This document shows, piece by piece, positions 18,456 to 28,962 of a stretch of 45,315 bases of DNA. Position numbers and translations under genes: made by a program. Numbering within the stretch: position 1 is the first letter of the stretch; each line of letters opens with the position of its first letter. The notes beneath the pieces are model-generated. The model was not told where the DNA came from. It ran no database searches and was given only the letters and a program-made list of their open reading frames with translations. This stretch comes from Myxococcales bacterium (lineage in GTDB: Bacteria > Myxococcota_A > UBA9042 > JABWCM01). Location of the stretch: positions 1-45,315 of the forward strand of contig JABWCM010000056.1 in assembly GCA_013360285.1 (NCBI GenBank). Direction: 5' to 3'.

Positions 18456-21400
18456 CGGTCACTTTGGATGTCGCTTTGGTTTTTTTGCCGGGCAGTTGTT
18501 TTTTGGTTTTGTCTACCAAAACCGCCGTGATCGTGTGCATTCCCGACGAAACATTGGCCAGGGTGATTTTGTTTGTATCCGTTTGTTCTCCAAACAAAAT
18601 TCCGTCGACATACCAAAGAATGCTTGCGTCCGCGCCCAGCGTAATGCCGGTGACCGTCGCCTGCACTTCAATATCCAACGAATCGGTAAACGACGGATAG
18701 TTGGCGCTGGTGCCCGGAAGTGTAATGGTGATGTTGGCTTCGGATGGAAGCGGCATTTCCGGCACATAAACGCTGTTCAGAATGCCGGGAAAATCGAGGC
18801 ATCCCGTGGGGCACTCCACCAGCAGATCGGCGGTACCGGGTTCGTTGGTCGACATGGCCCATACCATCAGTTTGGTCGAATCGGTTTGTGACACCACGCC
18901 GTTTGTAATGGCTCCGGAAATCGTTGCCGTACATCCGTCGAGATTAAATCCCGTGATTTCGATTTCTTGGGCCTGGTTTAATTCCATCGCGGTTGGGCGG
19001 ACGAGGCTCACAACGGCAACGCCTGGGGTCACGGTCAGTGCGCCGCTCAATGTGTGGGTTAACTTACCGAGTTTCACGGTGACGTCATGATTTCCCAACG
19101 TCGCATCGTAATCCGCGGAAATGGTGGCGGTGGTATACGGACCTACCGTTGGGCCCGGAGTCACGTCAATGTGGTCGTTTACAAGGACCAACGTTCCTTC
19201 CGGCAGGCCGCCGGATAACAATGCGGCCACAGCATTACCTTTACCGACATAGTTGGGGGTGATGTGGGCAATGCCGAATACCGTTACCGCGTTGGTCAAC
19301 GTGATCGTTTCACCGCCATTGGTCAACGTACAGTTGTAAAGCCCAGGCGTTAACGTTGTTTTGATTCCAAACGTCAACTTGGTGTTGCTCGCCACGGCCT
19401 GGGCGATGATTTTGCCGGCACCGCCACAATCAATCGAAGTGGCCGATGTCAACCCGGTGCCGTTGAGGGTAATGGTTTCGTCTTTACCCAAAGTCAACAA
19501 CGACGGGCTCAGTGACGTTACGGTTAGCGGTTGCTGAACAAGGGTGATCCCGGCGGGTACCAATACCTCGCCGGCGGTTGTTTCCACCACCACATCGATC
19601 GGACCCGGCTTTGCGGTTGGCGAAACGGCCACGCTGGTTTTTAACAAGGTGTCGGACAGTGTTGTTTGACCTGTGATGGTGATTTCAGGGCCAAAATCAA
19701 CAACCGTGCCGACTCCAAAACCGGTGCCTTTGATAAACACATCGACTTTGGTGCCCGCGGTCAATGAGGACGGCGTGATTTCCGCCACCGTCGGTGCCGA
19801 CGGCGCTTGTCCGTTGGCCGGAAGTACGGTCAGACAATCGGGCATCGTGGCGCTGAGCACACCAATCGATTGATCCAGCCGTAATGGATAGGTTCCAATG
19901 GGGGCGTCTGCGGCCACCGATAACAACAACTCAAGCGATGTTGTTGATTTTTTTGTGACTTGGGTCACCACGACTTTGTTGTGGATCGTCGCTTTGGGGG
20001 CATAAGAAAATCCGAAACCGGATACCGTGATGACGGCTTGTTCTCCCTGAAGAAGGGTCGCGCCTGTGCACTGGGTTGCCCCATAGACGATCAATCCATT
20101 TGCCGCGGTGGTGGAAAGGTTGGTGTTGGCCACCGTGACATCATAAAGGCCCGGCTGGGTCGGCAGTTGTACGGTCGGCTTCAACACGCCGCTATACAAG
20201 AGTGTGCTGATAGGTTGGCTGCCTTCGATGGTCGCAACGGAGGTGGGTAAAAACCCAGACCCGATGATGTTGATGGTGCCGACCCCTCCTGGAGATACGA
20301 CGCCGGGTTTGATTTGGGTGATGATGGGTTTCACATTGTTGACGGAAAATCCGTTTTGTACCATCCAGATTTGATTTTGAAGCTGGAAAACCGCGTTACG
20401 TGGACCATGGGGCGCATCCGGAGCAACGGTGACGGTCGCTTTGGCGATATAGGGGCTTTCGATAATCAACGGTAAAATCCCGATATTTTCCCCCAATGAC
20501 AACGTCATTCCGGCTTCAAAACCGCTGCCGACGATATCGACCACGACGGTTTGCCCGACGTCGCCGACCGATGGACTGAGGCTCGTAACGTAGAAGTTGC
20601 TGACCGTAAACGCATTGTTGATGTGTGTGGTGCCCCACTGGGTCGATAACGTCAGGTCATGACCTCCGATGGTGGCCCATTCAGGAATAAACACTTCAAC
20701 AATAGCGGTCGTCGGGTCTACGGGCACGATATTGGTAATGAGCAGACCTTCCAGCGAAGCTCCAATCGGGGCATACAAGTTGTCACCCAGGATGGTCACC
20801 GTCACAACCGACCCGGGACTGCCGGCCGGGGGCAACAACGTATCGACAACCGGTTCGGGGTTGAGGATGGCAACACAGTCGGCCAGTGTTGCCGAATAGC
20901 CTGTGGTGGGCGAGGTCACCTCAAGAGGGCACAATCCCAGCGGTGCGGTTTCGCTAATCTCGATGGTTGCTAAGATAACCGTGTCGCTGATCGACAATTC
21001 GCCAATGGTGATCCCCGGTCCCAGTGAAATCAGCTCGTCGCCCTGAAAACCATAACCCGTAATCGCGATTTGTTGTATATCAAGACGTTCCAAGGCAACA
21101 CACGACTCTGGGGTTGGGCCGTAGACCACAAGCGGTTCTTCAAAGGTCGCCGAGCCGGTCTCGGTGGTCAACGTCACGGTGATTTCTTGGGCGGCTTCGG
21201 GGGCTTTTAGATCGAAGGTTGCGGTTGTGTTGTTGGTTACCACGACGTTCGAAACGGTGCCGGCACTGCTTGTGAGGGTCAACCCGGTATCCAGCCACTC
21301 CCCTTCTACTGTAATGGTGGTTGTCTGCCCAGGTGCCAACACCATGGGGTCCATCGAGATCACCTTTGGAGCCGGCAGTGATACGAGCAGCCCTACCGGT

Positions 21401-24400
21401 TGTGGTTCCAACGTGGTGTCCCCGACAAACACGGTTGTAAGTCCCACCTGTTGCGACATGGGAACCGCTACGGTGACTCTGGCGTGGGTCACGGACTCGA
21501 CGTAGATGTCGAGCACCGTGACGCCGCCGGCGAATTCGACCTGGAGGTTGGCCGGAAAGTGTTCACCAAACAGCTCAACCTCACCAATATATCCAAGGGG
21601 TAGCACGGTGGGCACGACGGATGTGACCAAAGGTGCCCATTGAAAGGTGATTCCGTCGGTTGTGTTTTCCGCGACCACGGTATCGTCGCTGCCAATGACT
21701 TCGGAGGCCACATCGATTGTGGTTTCTACATCCGGTGTCAACGGAGAGACCACGAAAGTACAGCAGCGCGATTCTTGGCCACCCGCGGGTAAACAACACA
21801 AAGACCATACGATGTCGTTGGGGTTGCCGCCGCCGATGCCGCAGCCATCTCCGGCGATTTCCAACACGTTCTGGTCGGTGGTCACAACGGCCGTCAGGTC
21901 TTTCCATTCGGTGGTACCCGTGTTGGAAACATCGACGCAGATAGTGACAACGTCTCCGGTGCTGATCGAACCATCTCCATTTTGGTCTTCGGTCAATTCG
22001 GTGGTGGTTTCTACCGAGATACCGTCTTTTTTGACAAGGTGATAAACCGGGTTCGTATTGACGGTTGCCTGGTCGGATACGGCGGAGGCGACGTCGATGA
22101 GTTTGGCGCCATTCGGGGCGTCCGGGTGGACGGTTGCGGTGACCTCGAGTGGGATCACGGTGCCGGGTTGGAGGTCGCCCAACCACCAGGTTACGGTATG
22201 TGCCGTAGCGTCGTAGGTGGCGTCAGGACTGGGTTGGATGCCTTCAAGCCGGGGATCCACCTGTAAAATGACTTGGGTATTGGTGGATTGGGTGTTTCCC
22301 GAAACGGTCAGTTGTAACGGCAGCGTGATGGAATCGGTCACTTTGACCACCGAGCCGCTTGCGGGAATCGCATCGAGGGTCAACGCCAGATCGACTACGG
22401 GGGCCGGCAGCAAAACCGGATGGAAAATCGGAGCGGCGGTCGCCGGTCCCTGGTCGCTTGTCAACGAAGCTTGTTCTTTCAGCCAAACTTTGTCGGGCAC
22501 CGCCGGGTCTACGATGCCGGTTGCGTGCAGGGTCACCGGGGCCGACGGGGAAACCGTGGGCAAAAACCAACCGATGTTGTGCGCTGTTTCCGCGACCACG
22601 CCGCCGTCTTGGGCTGCAAGAGATGTCAAAAACAAATCGGGGGACAATATAACATTGACGTTGGTCAAATCGGTGTTCCCGGTGGCCGTCACCGTAAGCG
22701 TCAGGGCCAAGGGCTGATTCGGATTCAACGAGGTTCCCGCGATAGGAGTGGCGGTCAGTTGGATACCCGGCGTGACCGTTTTGGGTACTTGGATCGTATG
22801 GGTAACCGGGTTGCTGGCGGCGTTTCCTTGAGCCGCGGTCACGGCAGCCACTTCGACCAACACGGCGTTGTCTTGGGCCGTAGCCGCGGTGATTCCTTTG
22901 ACCAGATAGGTGGCGGTATCCCCAGGTGCCAACAGCGGAAGGGTCCAGGTTACGGTGTGGGTCACGTTGTTGTGGATACCTCCTTTGTCGGCGGAAAGAA
23001 CCACCAGCAATGGATCGTGGTCAAGTGTGACCACGGCGTCAGTCAGCGCGGTATTGCCTTGGGCTGTGACATTCAGCACCAGATCAATAGGGGTGTTGGG
23101 GGCCACAACTGACCCGGTTGGTGGGTCGGAAACCAACGTGATGGCGGGGGCGACCCATTTGGGTACGGCCACGATATGGTTGACCGGATTGGAGATGGCG
23201 CTGCCGGAATCGGCGGTCACCGATGCGGTTTCGACGAGCACGTCGTTGTCGATGGCGGTCGGATCAACGGTTCCGGATACCGTGCGCAGCGTGATCTGGC
23301 CGGGTGTTAACGTGCCGATATTCCAGGAAACGCTGTGGGTTAGGCTGTCATATTGGCCGCCGTGGGCAACTTGGGGATTGATAAACTTGGGATCCAATTT
23401 CAGGTTTGCAACGGCATTGGTGACGTCGGTGTTGCCCATGGCACTTAACTTCACCACTAAATTGACGGTCGATGCCGGGGCCACTTTGGATCCCGATGGG
23501 GGGACCGCGTCCAACTCAATGGTCGGAACCGCAAATTTCGGAACCGCAACGACGTGGGTGATGGAGTTGGAGATAGCGGTTCCCTGAAGAGCGGTCACTT
23601 GGGCCGCGTGGTTTAAAACTTCTGTATCCGGCGCGTTGCTGTTGACTTTTACAATTGCGACCACGTTGGCGGAAGTGCCGGGAACAATGGTGGTTTTCGG
23701 CCACACGATGGTGTGGGTGGCGCTGTTGTACGTACCTTGTTGGTCGGCCTGCACAAACGTGACGTCGGGGTCGAGCGGCAGGGAAAGAACGGTCTCCGTA
23801 AGAGGTGTGTTGCCTATTGCGTCGGCCGTGATGGTGAGTTGCAGCGTGTCCATGGGCTTCACAGTGCTGCCGGGTGCCGGCTCAGATGTCAGTTGCACTG
23901 TTGGGGTCACCACGAGCGGTATTTTGACCGTGTGGTGAACTGGATTGGCAGCCGCGGCGCCCTGGTCGGCAGTAACCGTTGCGGTATCGATCAACACTTG
24001 GTTATCCGGCGCACCGGAGGATACCTTCACATTGACGGTTCGCACTTGGGCAAGACCCGGAGACACGGTGCCCACGTTCCAGGTGACCGTGTGGCTTGTG
24101 GGATCAAACTGGCCGTTTTGGCTTGAAAATTGGTATTCAAGCAGCGGGTCGAGTGCTAATTTAGCAACGGTTCCGGTCAGATTGGTGTTGCCGATGGCGC
24201 CGACCGTGACGGCCAATGCAATGGGGGCCGAAGGGGCAACGGTAGAACCCGATGGCGGGTCGGCGGACAACCCGACCGATGGTACGACAATCAGCGGAAT
24301 CACCACGTTGTGGAACACCGGCATCGAGGTGGCCGGACCTTGATCGGAAACGAGTTGGGCGGAGTGGACCAGTTGTACTTCCGGCGCGCCGGGTTTAACC

Positions 24401-27400
24401 CGGACCGTTGCGTGGAGCCCGATGACTTCGTCGGGTGCAATGGAGTCGATGGTCCACACGACGACGTGGGCCGGGGAAGGCACATAGGTGCCGTTGTCTT
24501 TGGGAACCACGTTGTCTACCCAACTGTCCAAGGTCAGGGTGACGGTTGAATTGGTCAGCGGGATGTTTCCAAGAGCCGCGACCATGACCGTCAAGTCGAT
24601 GGTATCGGCTGGATGAACGGTTTCGCCGCTTTCGGGAACAGACACCAATCCGATTACCGGAATGACGGCATCGGGAACGGTCACCACGTGATTGACGGGA
24701 GCGGCGTCGGCAGTGCCTTGATCGGATGAAAGAGTGGCGGTTTCGATCAAGACGGCACCGTCTTCGGCGTCGTCGGCAACCGTGCCCGAGACCGGCAACG
24801 TTACCGTCGAAAGGGGAACCACGGCGGGCAATGTCCAAGTGATGGTACGGGGTTGGGTGTCTGAATGAACGGTACCGCCCGGGGCCGAGATGTTCACGTA
24901 GTCGTCGGCAAGGGTGAGGGTCACCAGGACATTGGTGAGCAGGGTATTTCCGATTGCGCCGACGTTGACCGACAAATCGATCCCTTGTCCGGGGGTGACC
25001 GTTGTACCGCTTGGAGGTATGGAGTCCAAAGCCAGGGTTGGGGTGACCACCTTGGGTACGGCGACGATGTGGGTGACGTTCGGTGTATCGACGGAGCCTT
25101 GGTCGGCATTGACGGTGGCTTCGGTGATGAGAACGGCGTTGTCGGGGGCGTCCGGAGCGACTTGGCCGAACGCATGAACGACTACGGTTGTACCAAACGG
25201 GATGTCGCCGAGGTCCCACTGAACGGTATTGGTTCCGGGCAGTGTGGTTCCGAAGTCCTGAACCTCTGTAATAATGAATTGGGGGTCGATATCCAGTTGG
25301 GCGACCGTGTTGGTCAACGGTGTATTGCCGTCGGCGGTCACGTGTAGGAAAAATTCGACGATCTCATTGGGCGCCACTTTGCTGCCGCTGGGGGGGTCGG
25401 CGAACAGGTCGGCTGCCGGAACGACGATCTTGGGAACTTTGATGTAATGAAAAAGCGGTTCGGCTGCAAAAAATCCCTGGTCGGCAGTGATCCAGGCTTC
25501 GGTTTTGATTTCGGTGCCTTCGGCCAAATCGGGGAGAAATTCGCCGCTGCCGACAAGGCTCATCGCGTTCTGCGGCGACAAGGTTCCCAAATACCAACTG
25601 ATGGTGTGGGATACCGGATCGTATACCCCGTCGCCTTTGGGGCGGATCTTGGTCATGTCGCTGTCGAGTTTCAGCGTGACGACGGCGTTGGTTAAGTTGG
25701 TGTTTCCGATGGCTTCAGCGAGAAGATAAAAGTAAATAAAGTCTTCATTAAATAACCAGGTGCCGGAAATCGGGGCCGACCAAAGCGTTAACATCGGTGT
25801 TACGACTTTGGGCAGGGCGACAATGTGGTTAACCGGGATCGTCGTTGCGGAACCTTGGGCGCTGGTCACCGCTGCGGTTTCCGTTAGAACCTGGCCGTCG
25901 AGTACGGTCGATTTGACGGTGGCATTCACCGTAACCGTTTTGGTGGTTCCTTTGGTTTGGCTTGGCCAAGTCCAGGTTACGGTTCGGTTTATGGCGTTGT
26001 ACGAACCCGAATTGTCGGCGCTGATAAAGGTCAGCGCGGGGTCCAACACCATGGTTGCGACGACCGTTGTCAAATCTTTGGTGCCGTTGGCTTTTACGTC
26101 CAGTTTGAGGGTCATCGGGGAAGACGGAAGCACCGTGGATCCATGGGGCGGAACCGCCGACAACACCGCGGTAGGATAGGAGTTTGGAACGGCAACAACA
26201 TGGGTGATTTCCGCGCTGTCGACGCTGCCTTGGTCGCCGGTTAAGTTAGCTGATTCGACGAGGATTGTGCCCCCGCCGGCGGTGGTTTTTACGGTTCCGG
26301 ATGCGGTCAATACAAACGAGGTGCCGGGGCTTAAGCTGCCTAAGCTCCATTCCACACGCGGGGGGTTGGTCAAATAGACGCCGCCGTTTTGGGGTGATAC
26401 GGATACCAGGTTTGTGGGATCGACAAACAACGTGGCTTTGGCGTTGGTCAGCGACATCGTTCCGATTGCCCCAACCGTTGTATACAAGGTGATGGTTTGC
26501 CCCGGAGTGACTGTGCTGGCTGTCGGAGGCACACTTTGAAGCAATATGGTTGGGGTAACGGCTTTCGGCAATTGCACCACGTGGGTCACGGGATTACTCG
26601 TGGCCGTACCTTGGGTGGCAACAAGAACCGCTTGTTCGGTAAGGACGGTGCCTTCCGGCACGGTCCCGTTGTTTTTGACTGTGCCGGAAGCGAATACGGT
26701 TTGGGTGATTCCGGGGACAATTGTGCCGATATTCCAAATAATTTCGTGGGTTGTGGCGTTGTACACGCCCAGTTTGGGATCGATTTGAACCAGATTGGGG
26801 TCGAGTTTTAAGCTGACCACCGCGTTGGTCAGATTGGTCGTGCCGCTGGCTGCAACGTTGATTTTCAGGTCGATGTTGGCTCCGGGAAATACTTTGGATC
26901 CGGAAGTGGGAGTTGCACTCAGCGCGATTTTCGGGGTCACAATGGGTGGTAATGTTACAAAATATTGTACCGGGTCGGCCGTGGCCGAATCTTGAGTCGC
27001 GACAATATTTGCGGTTTCGGTAATCACGGTGCCGTCGGTGGTATTGCTTCCGATTTTGGCATCGATTTCAAACGTGGTTTCGGTGTACGGAGCCACGGTG
27101 CCGACGTTCCAGGTCAAAACCCGATTGTTTCCGTTGTAGGTGCCGCCGTTGCTGGCCACAATCTGGCTCAGACCGGGGTCGATCGGCATGGTGACCACGG
27201 CATTGGTTAAGTTGGCAACCCCTTGGGTGGTAAACGTCAAGAAGTAGGTCACCGCTTGACTGGGATTGACCTGTTGACCACATGGCGGCGAACAATCGAG
27301 TCCGATGTCCACGGTGACAAAATCAGGTCCCACCACCGGATGAAAAACCGGGTTCGGGTTGGCAACACCCACGTCGCTGGTCACTTGTGCTGAGTTCACC

Positions 27401-28962
27401 AACGTGACACCTATCGGTGTGGTCATCGAGACCTTACTCAACACCTTCAATTGGAGAAAGGTCCCCGGCGGCAACGTGCCGAGATTCCAGGTTACGTCGT
27501 GGTTTAGCGGATTATAAATCCCGCCACTGACCAACGGCGCGTCGACCGGAACAATGGAATCGAGTCCCGGGTCCAGTTTCAGTTTTGCAACCGCGTTGGT
27601 GATGTTCAGGTTTCCCGACGTATCGATCGACAAAATCAACTCCAGATCCTGGCCCTGAGTCACAAAATGACCGGATGGCGGCACCGCAGTGAGGACGGCG
27701 TTCAACGTCGCCGCAAACAAAACCGGGTGGTACAACGTGTTGGTCGGCACCTTAAAACTGCCGTTGGGGGAAGTCGCCGCCAGATAGGCTTTGTTCATCA
27801 CCACGGAAACGCCGGGCATCGGTTTTGCTGCGGCAAAAAACGATACGGTACCGGATGCGCCGGGGGCCAATGTGCCGACGTTCCAGGAAACCGTGTGGGT
27901 GGCTGGATCGTAGGTGCCGAGATTTTTGGCGGAAACAAATTCCAAGTCGGCAACCAAAGGATCGGTAATGACCACGTTGGTTAATGTTGCGGTGCCGGGG
28001 TTTTTGTAGTGGACAAAATATTCGATCACATCTCCGTACAACAAATCGGTGCCGGCAGGAGGATCGGCGGTCAGCGCAACGGAAACCACCGGTTCGGGCG
28101 CTGGATTAAAGGTGCCCTTTTTGTAGGGGGAATTGTGGACCTCCATGATCTTTAACTTACAGAACCCGGATGTTCCGAACGCGGCTTTGCTGACCCGCCA
28201 TTCGTAAAGAACCTCGTAAATCCACGGTGTGTTGGGATTGACCCAGGTGCCTTCGTCGTAGGTATTGGTGAGAATGCGGGGTGGGCTGGACGTGGTTTTA
28301 TCGGTCCACGTGGGGCTCGCATGATTGAAGTTCCAAACAAGTGAAGTTTGAATCTGATCAATAAATGCCGCGTTTCCAAGCGCCATCGTTCCGTCGCCTC
28401 CGGTCACGCCGGCTGACGTTAACTTACCTGTTGTGCTGTTCCACGTTGCATAATCCATCGCGTAGTTGAGCACCAACTGGTTGGCACAGTTGTACATTTC
28501 GACCCAAGCATGGTCGCTGCTCCATAGATCTTTGAAGGTGTGTCCCTTGCCGGTAACAGCCCAGCCGATGGCGTTGGTGCCATAGGTGTTGTCGTTGAGG
28601 TGTACGGATTGGGCAAAGGCAAAATAAAGATGTGTCGCGTCTTCATAACGGAACAGATAACCGGAAAAATCACCCGTGGCGGTGTCTTGGGTATAGGTGA
28701 TTCCTTCTTGGATATAAGCGGCTTCCACTTCACCGGTGACCGGGTGGATGGCCATTCCGTCGACGATGGGAGCTTTGGGGGTCAAATAAGTTGCATCGGA
28801 GCGGTTAGGTACAATTAGGGCGAAAAAAAGGAAAGTTGTGAATAGAAGGCGGAGAATTTGTCCTGTTTTATTTGAAAAAAAAGTCGGTTTTTCCTGTGTT
28901 TGCCGACATGGTTGGTTGCCACAACACTCGGAATTCGATTTCGGATATGTCCCCGTTTTCAT
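17230..28962 (-). CDS. Giant secreted DUF11/IPT/CTDC-repeat surface protein, main part (3910 codons)
   Basis: ATG 28962 has GAGGA about 5 nt upstream. After a 35-residue polar leader comes a signal-like hydrophobic segment (LLFTTFLFFALIVP, about 40-53). Residues about 55-280 form an N-terminal domain of mixed character (GDGTMALGNAAF, EVLYEWRVSKAAFG). About 17 DUF11-type Ig repeats of roughly 127 residues follow (about 284-2437), with the recurring phrases LTNAVVTLKLDP, THTVxWNxGTLxPG and NPVxHxVxVPK. About eight to ten IPT/TIG-like repeats (about 2440-3400; ITPSSLTAGTKVDVFIKGTGF) precede an Ig-like unit and 11 CTDC cysteine modules. The frame then ends abruptly after DICNQTTQ. It is presumably a filamentous adhesin or matrix protein. 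The intact gene would run on to 16017. Confidence 0.85.
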   Translation of the reverse strand: MKTGTYPKSNSECCGNQPCRQTQEKPTFFSNKTGQILRLLFTTFLFFALIVPNRSDATYLTPKAPIVDGMAIHPVTGEVEAAYIQEGITYTQDTATGDFSGYLFRYEDATHLYFAFAQSVHLNDNTYGTNAIGWAVTGKGHTFKDLWSSDHAWVEMYNCANQLVLNYAMDYATWNSTTGKLTSAGVTGGDGTMALGNAAFIDQIQTSLVWNFNHASPTWTDKTTSSPPRILTNTYDEGTWVNPNTPWIYEVLYEWRVSKAAFGTSGFCKLKIMEVHNSPYKKGTFNPAPEPVVSVALTADPPAGTDLLYGDVIEYFVHYKNPGTATLTNVVITDPLVADLEFVSAKNLGTYDPATHTVSWNVGTLAPGASGTVSFFAAAKPMPGVSVVMNKAYLAATSPNGSFKVPTNTLYHPVLFAATLNAVLTAVPPSGHFVTQGQDLELILSIDTSGNLNITNAVAKLKLDPGLDSIVPVDAPLVSGGIYNPLNHDVTWNLGTLPPGTFLQLKVLSKVSMTTPIGVTLVNSAQVTSDVGVANPNPVFHPVVGPDFVTVDIGLDCSPPCGQQVNPSQAVTYFLTFTTQGVANLTNAVVTMPIDPGLSQIVASNGGTYNGNNRVLTWNVGTVAPYTETTFEIDAKIGSNTTDGTVITETANIVATQDSATADPVQYFVTLPPIVTPKIALSATPTSGSKVFPGANIDLKINVAASGTTNLTNAVVSLKLDPNLVQIDPKLGVYNATTHEIIWNIGTIVPGITQTVFASGTVKNNGTVPEGTVLTEQAVLVATQGTATSNPVTHVVQLPKAVTPTILLQSVPPTASTVTPGQTITLYTTVGAIGTMSLTNAKATLFVDPTNLVSVSPQNGGVYLTNPPRVEWSLGSLSPGTSFVLTASGTVKTTAGGGTILVESANLTGDQGSVDSAEITHVVAVPNSYPTAVLSAVPPHGSTVLPSSPMTLKLDVKANGTKDLTTVVATMVLDPALTFISADNSGSYNAINRTVTWTWPSQTKGTTKTVTVNATVKSTVLDGQVLTETAAVTSAQGSATTIPVNHIVALPKVVTPMLTLWSAPISGTWLFNEDFIYFYLLAEAIGNTNLTNAVVTLKLDSDMTKIRPKGDGVYDPVSHTISWYLGTLSPQNAMSLVGSGEFLPDLAEGTEIKTEAWITADQGFFAAEPLFHYIKVPKIVVPAADLFADPPSGSKVAPNEIVEFFLHVTADGNTPLTNTVAQLDIDPQFIITEVQDFGTTLPGTNTVQWDLGDIPFGTTVVVHAFGQVAPDAPDNAVLITEATVNADQGSVDTPNVTHIVAVPKVVTPTLALDSIPPSGTTVTPGQGIDLSVNVGAIGNTLLTNVLVTLTLADDYVNISAPGGTVHSDTQPRTITWTLPAVVPLSTVTLPVSGTVADDAEDGAVLIETATLSSDQGTADAAPVNHVVTVPDAVIPVIGLVSVPESGETVHPADTIDLTVMVAALGNIPLTNSTVTLTLDSWVDNVVPKDNGTYVPSPAHVVVWTIDSIAPDEVIGLHATVRVKPGAPEVQLVHSAQLVSDQGPATSMPVFHNVVIPLIVVPSVGLSADPPSGSTVAPSAPIALAVTVGAIGNTNLTGTVAKLALDPLLEYQFSSQNGQFDPTSHTVTWNVGTVSPGLAQVRTVNVKVSSGAPDNQVLIDTATVTADQGAAAANPVHHTVKIPLVVTPTVQLTSEPAPGSTVKPMDTLQLTITADAIGNTPLTETVLSLPLDPDVTFVQADQQGTYNSATHTIVWPKTTIVPGTSANVVAIVKVNSNAPDTEVLNHAAQVTALQGTAISNSITHVVAVPKFAVPTIELDAVPPSGSKVAPASTVNLVVKLSAMGNTDVTNAVANLKLDPKFINPQVAHGGQYDSLTHSVSWNIGTLTPGQITLRTVSGTVDPTAIDNDVLVETASVTADSGSAISNPVNHIVAVPKWVAPAITLVSDPPTGSVVAPNTPIDLVLNVTAQGNTALTDAVVTLDHDPLLVVLSADKGGIHNNVTHTVTWTLPLLAPGDTATYLVKGITAATAQDNAVLVEVAAVTAAQGNAASNPVTHTIQVPKTVTPGIQLTATPIAGTSLNPNQPLALTLTVTATGNTDLTNVNVILSPDLFLTSLAAQDGGVVAETAHNIGWFLPTVSPSAPVTLHATGIVDPAVPDKVWLKEQASLTSDQGPATAAPIFHPVLLPAPVVDLALTLDAIPASGSVVKVTDSITLPLQLTVSGNTQSTNTQVILQVDPRLEGIQPSPDATYDATAHTVTWWLGDLQPGTVIPLEVTATVHPDAPNGAKLIDVASAVSDQATVNTNPVYHLVKKDGISVETTTELTEDQNGDGSISTGDVVTICVDVSNTGTTEWKDLTAVVTTDQNVLEIAGDGCGIGGGNPNDIVWSLCCLPAGGQESRCCTFVVSPLTPDVETTIDVASEVIGSDDTVVAENTTDGITFQWAPLVTSVVPTVLPLGYIGEVELFGEHFPANLQVEFAGGVTVLDIYVESVTHARVTVAVPMSQQVGLTTVFVGDTTLEPQPVGLLVSLPAPKVISMDPMVLAPGQTTTITVEGEWLDTGLTLTSSAGTVSNVVVTNNTTATFDLKAPEAAQEITVTLTTETGSATFEEPLVVYGPTPESCVALERLDIQQIAITGYGFQGDELISLGPGITIGELSISDTVILATIEISETAPLGLCPLEVTSPTTGYSATLADCVAILNPEPVVDTLLPPAGSPGSVVTVTILGDNLYAPIGASLEGLLITNIVPVDPTTAIVEVFIPEWATIGGHDLTLSTQWGTTHINNAFTVSNFYVTSLSPSVGDVGQTVVVDIVGSGFEAGMTLSLGENIGILPLIIESPYIAKATVTVAPDAPHGPRNAVFQLQNQIWMVQNGFSVNNVKPIITQIKPGVVSPGGVGTINIIGSGFLPTSVATIEGSQPISTLLYSGVLKPTVQLPTQPGLYDVTVANTNLSTTAANGLIVYGATQCTGATLLQGEQAVITVSGFGFSYAPKATIHNKVVVTQVTKKSTTSLELLLSVAADAPIGTYPLRLDQSIGVLSATMPDCLTVLPANGQAPSAPTVAEITPSSLTAGTKVDVFIKGTGFGVGTVVDFGPEITITGQTTLSDTLLKTSVAVSPTAKPGPIDVVVETTAGEVLVPAGITLVQQPLTVTSLSPSLLTLGKDETITLNGTGLTSATSIDCGGAGKIIAQAVASNTKLTFGIKTTLTPGLYNCTLTNGGETITLTNAVTVFGIAHITPNYVGKGNAVAALLSGGLPEGTLVLVNDHIDVTPGPTVGPYTTATISADYDATLGNHDVTVKLGKLTHTLSGALTVTPGVAVVSLVRPTAMELNQAQEIEITGFNLDGCTATISGAITNGVVSQTDSTKLMVWAMSTNEPGTADLLVECPTGCLDFPGILNSVYVPEMPLPSEANITITLPGTSANYPSFTDSLDIEVQATVTGITLGADASILWYVDGILFGEQTDTNKITLANVSSGMHTITAVLVDKTKKQLPGKKTKATSKVTVGKSCNNNDDCDDGNSCSKEWCKAGICNYYDSDVFKAKFCCQSDIECGYAAKCKNNQCVSCETDEDCFDGVACTIHKCNSINNTCVNKSLIGCCILDSDCNDNNPCTKDSCADHQCVHSKESISCCQVAQDCDDGNPCTKDYCYKNACKQIEVPLCCTKDSQCSDNKDCTADWCDPVTLRCDHKFVKECPCGKPGAPKCCTGNIDCFDGDACTQDLCDVESGTCTNKPTWCCKNAVDCDDGIWCNIDACINGECRYGPNPIFDVPVKWGVMNECCVDDPSKAAKYASYLDCDDNDPCTLDICDPITQMCDHIETDDPNCCTWPSECNDGDPATIDACVNAQCQFTLNDQYCESAADCDDDHGCTVDICGSDNTCSHYLLDDCCISDTQCGDKDPCTLDICNQTTQHRM
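21650..28110 (-). repeat. Array of about 17 DUF11-like repeats (coding)
   Basis: Each unit is about 127 codons and begins V-x-P-x-I-x-L-x-S-x-P-P-x-G-S-x-V, passes through GNTxLTNAVVxLxLDP, and ends with QG-x-A-x-x-x-PVxHxVxVPK. Units are clearly related but differ at the DNA level, so this is an old array and not a recent tandem expansion. The first two and last two units are the most divergent. Confidence 0.8.

Noticed and set aside
17815..18891. 358-codon plus-strand open frame opposite the cysteine modules
   Set aside because: Caused by the biased codon use of the CTDC array on the other strand; no family features and no ribosome site.
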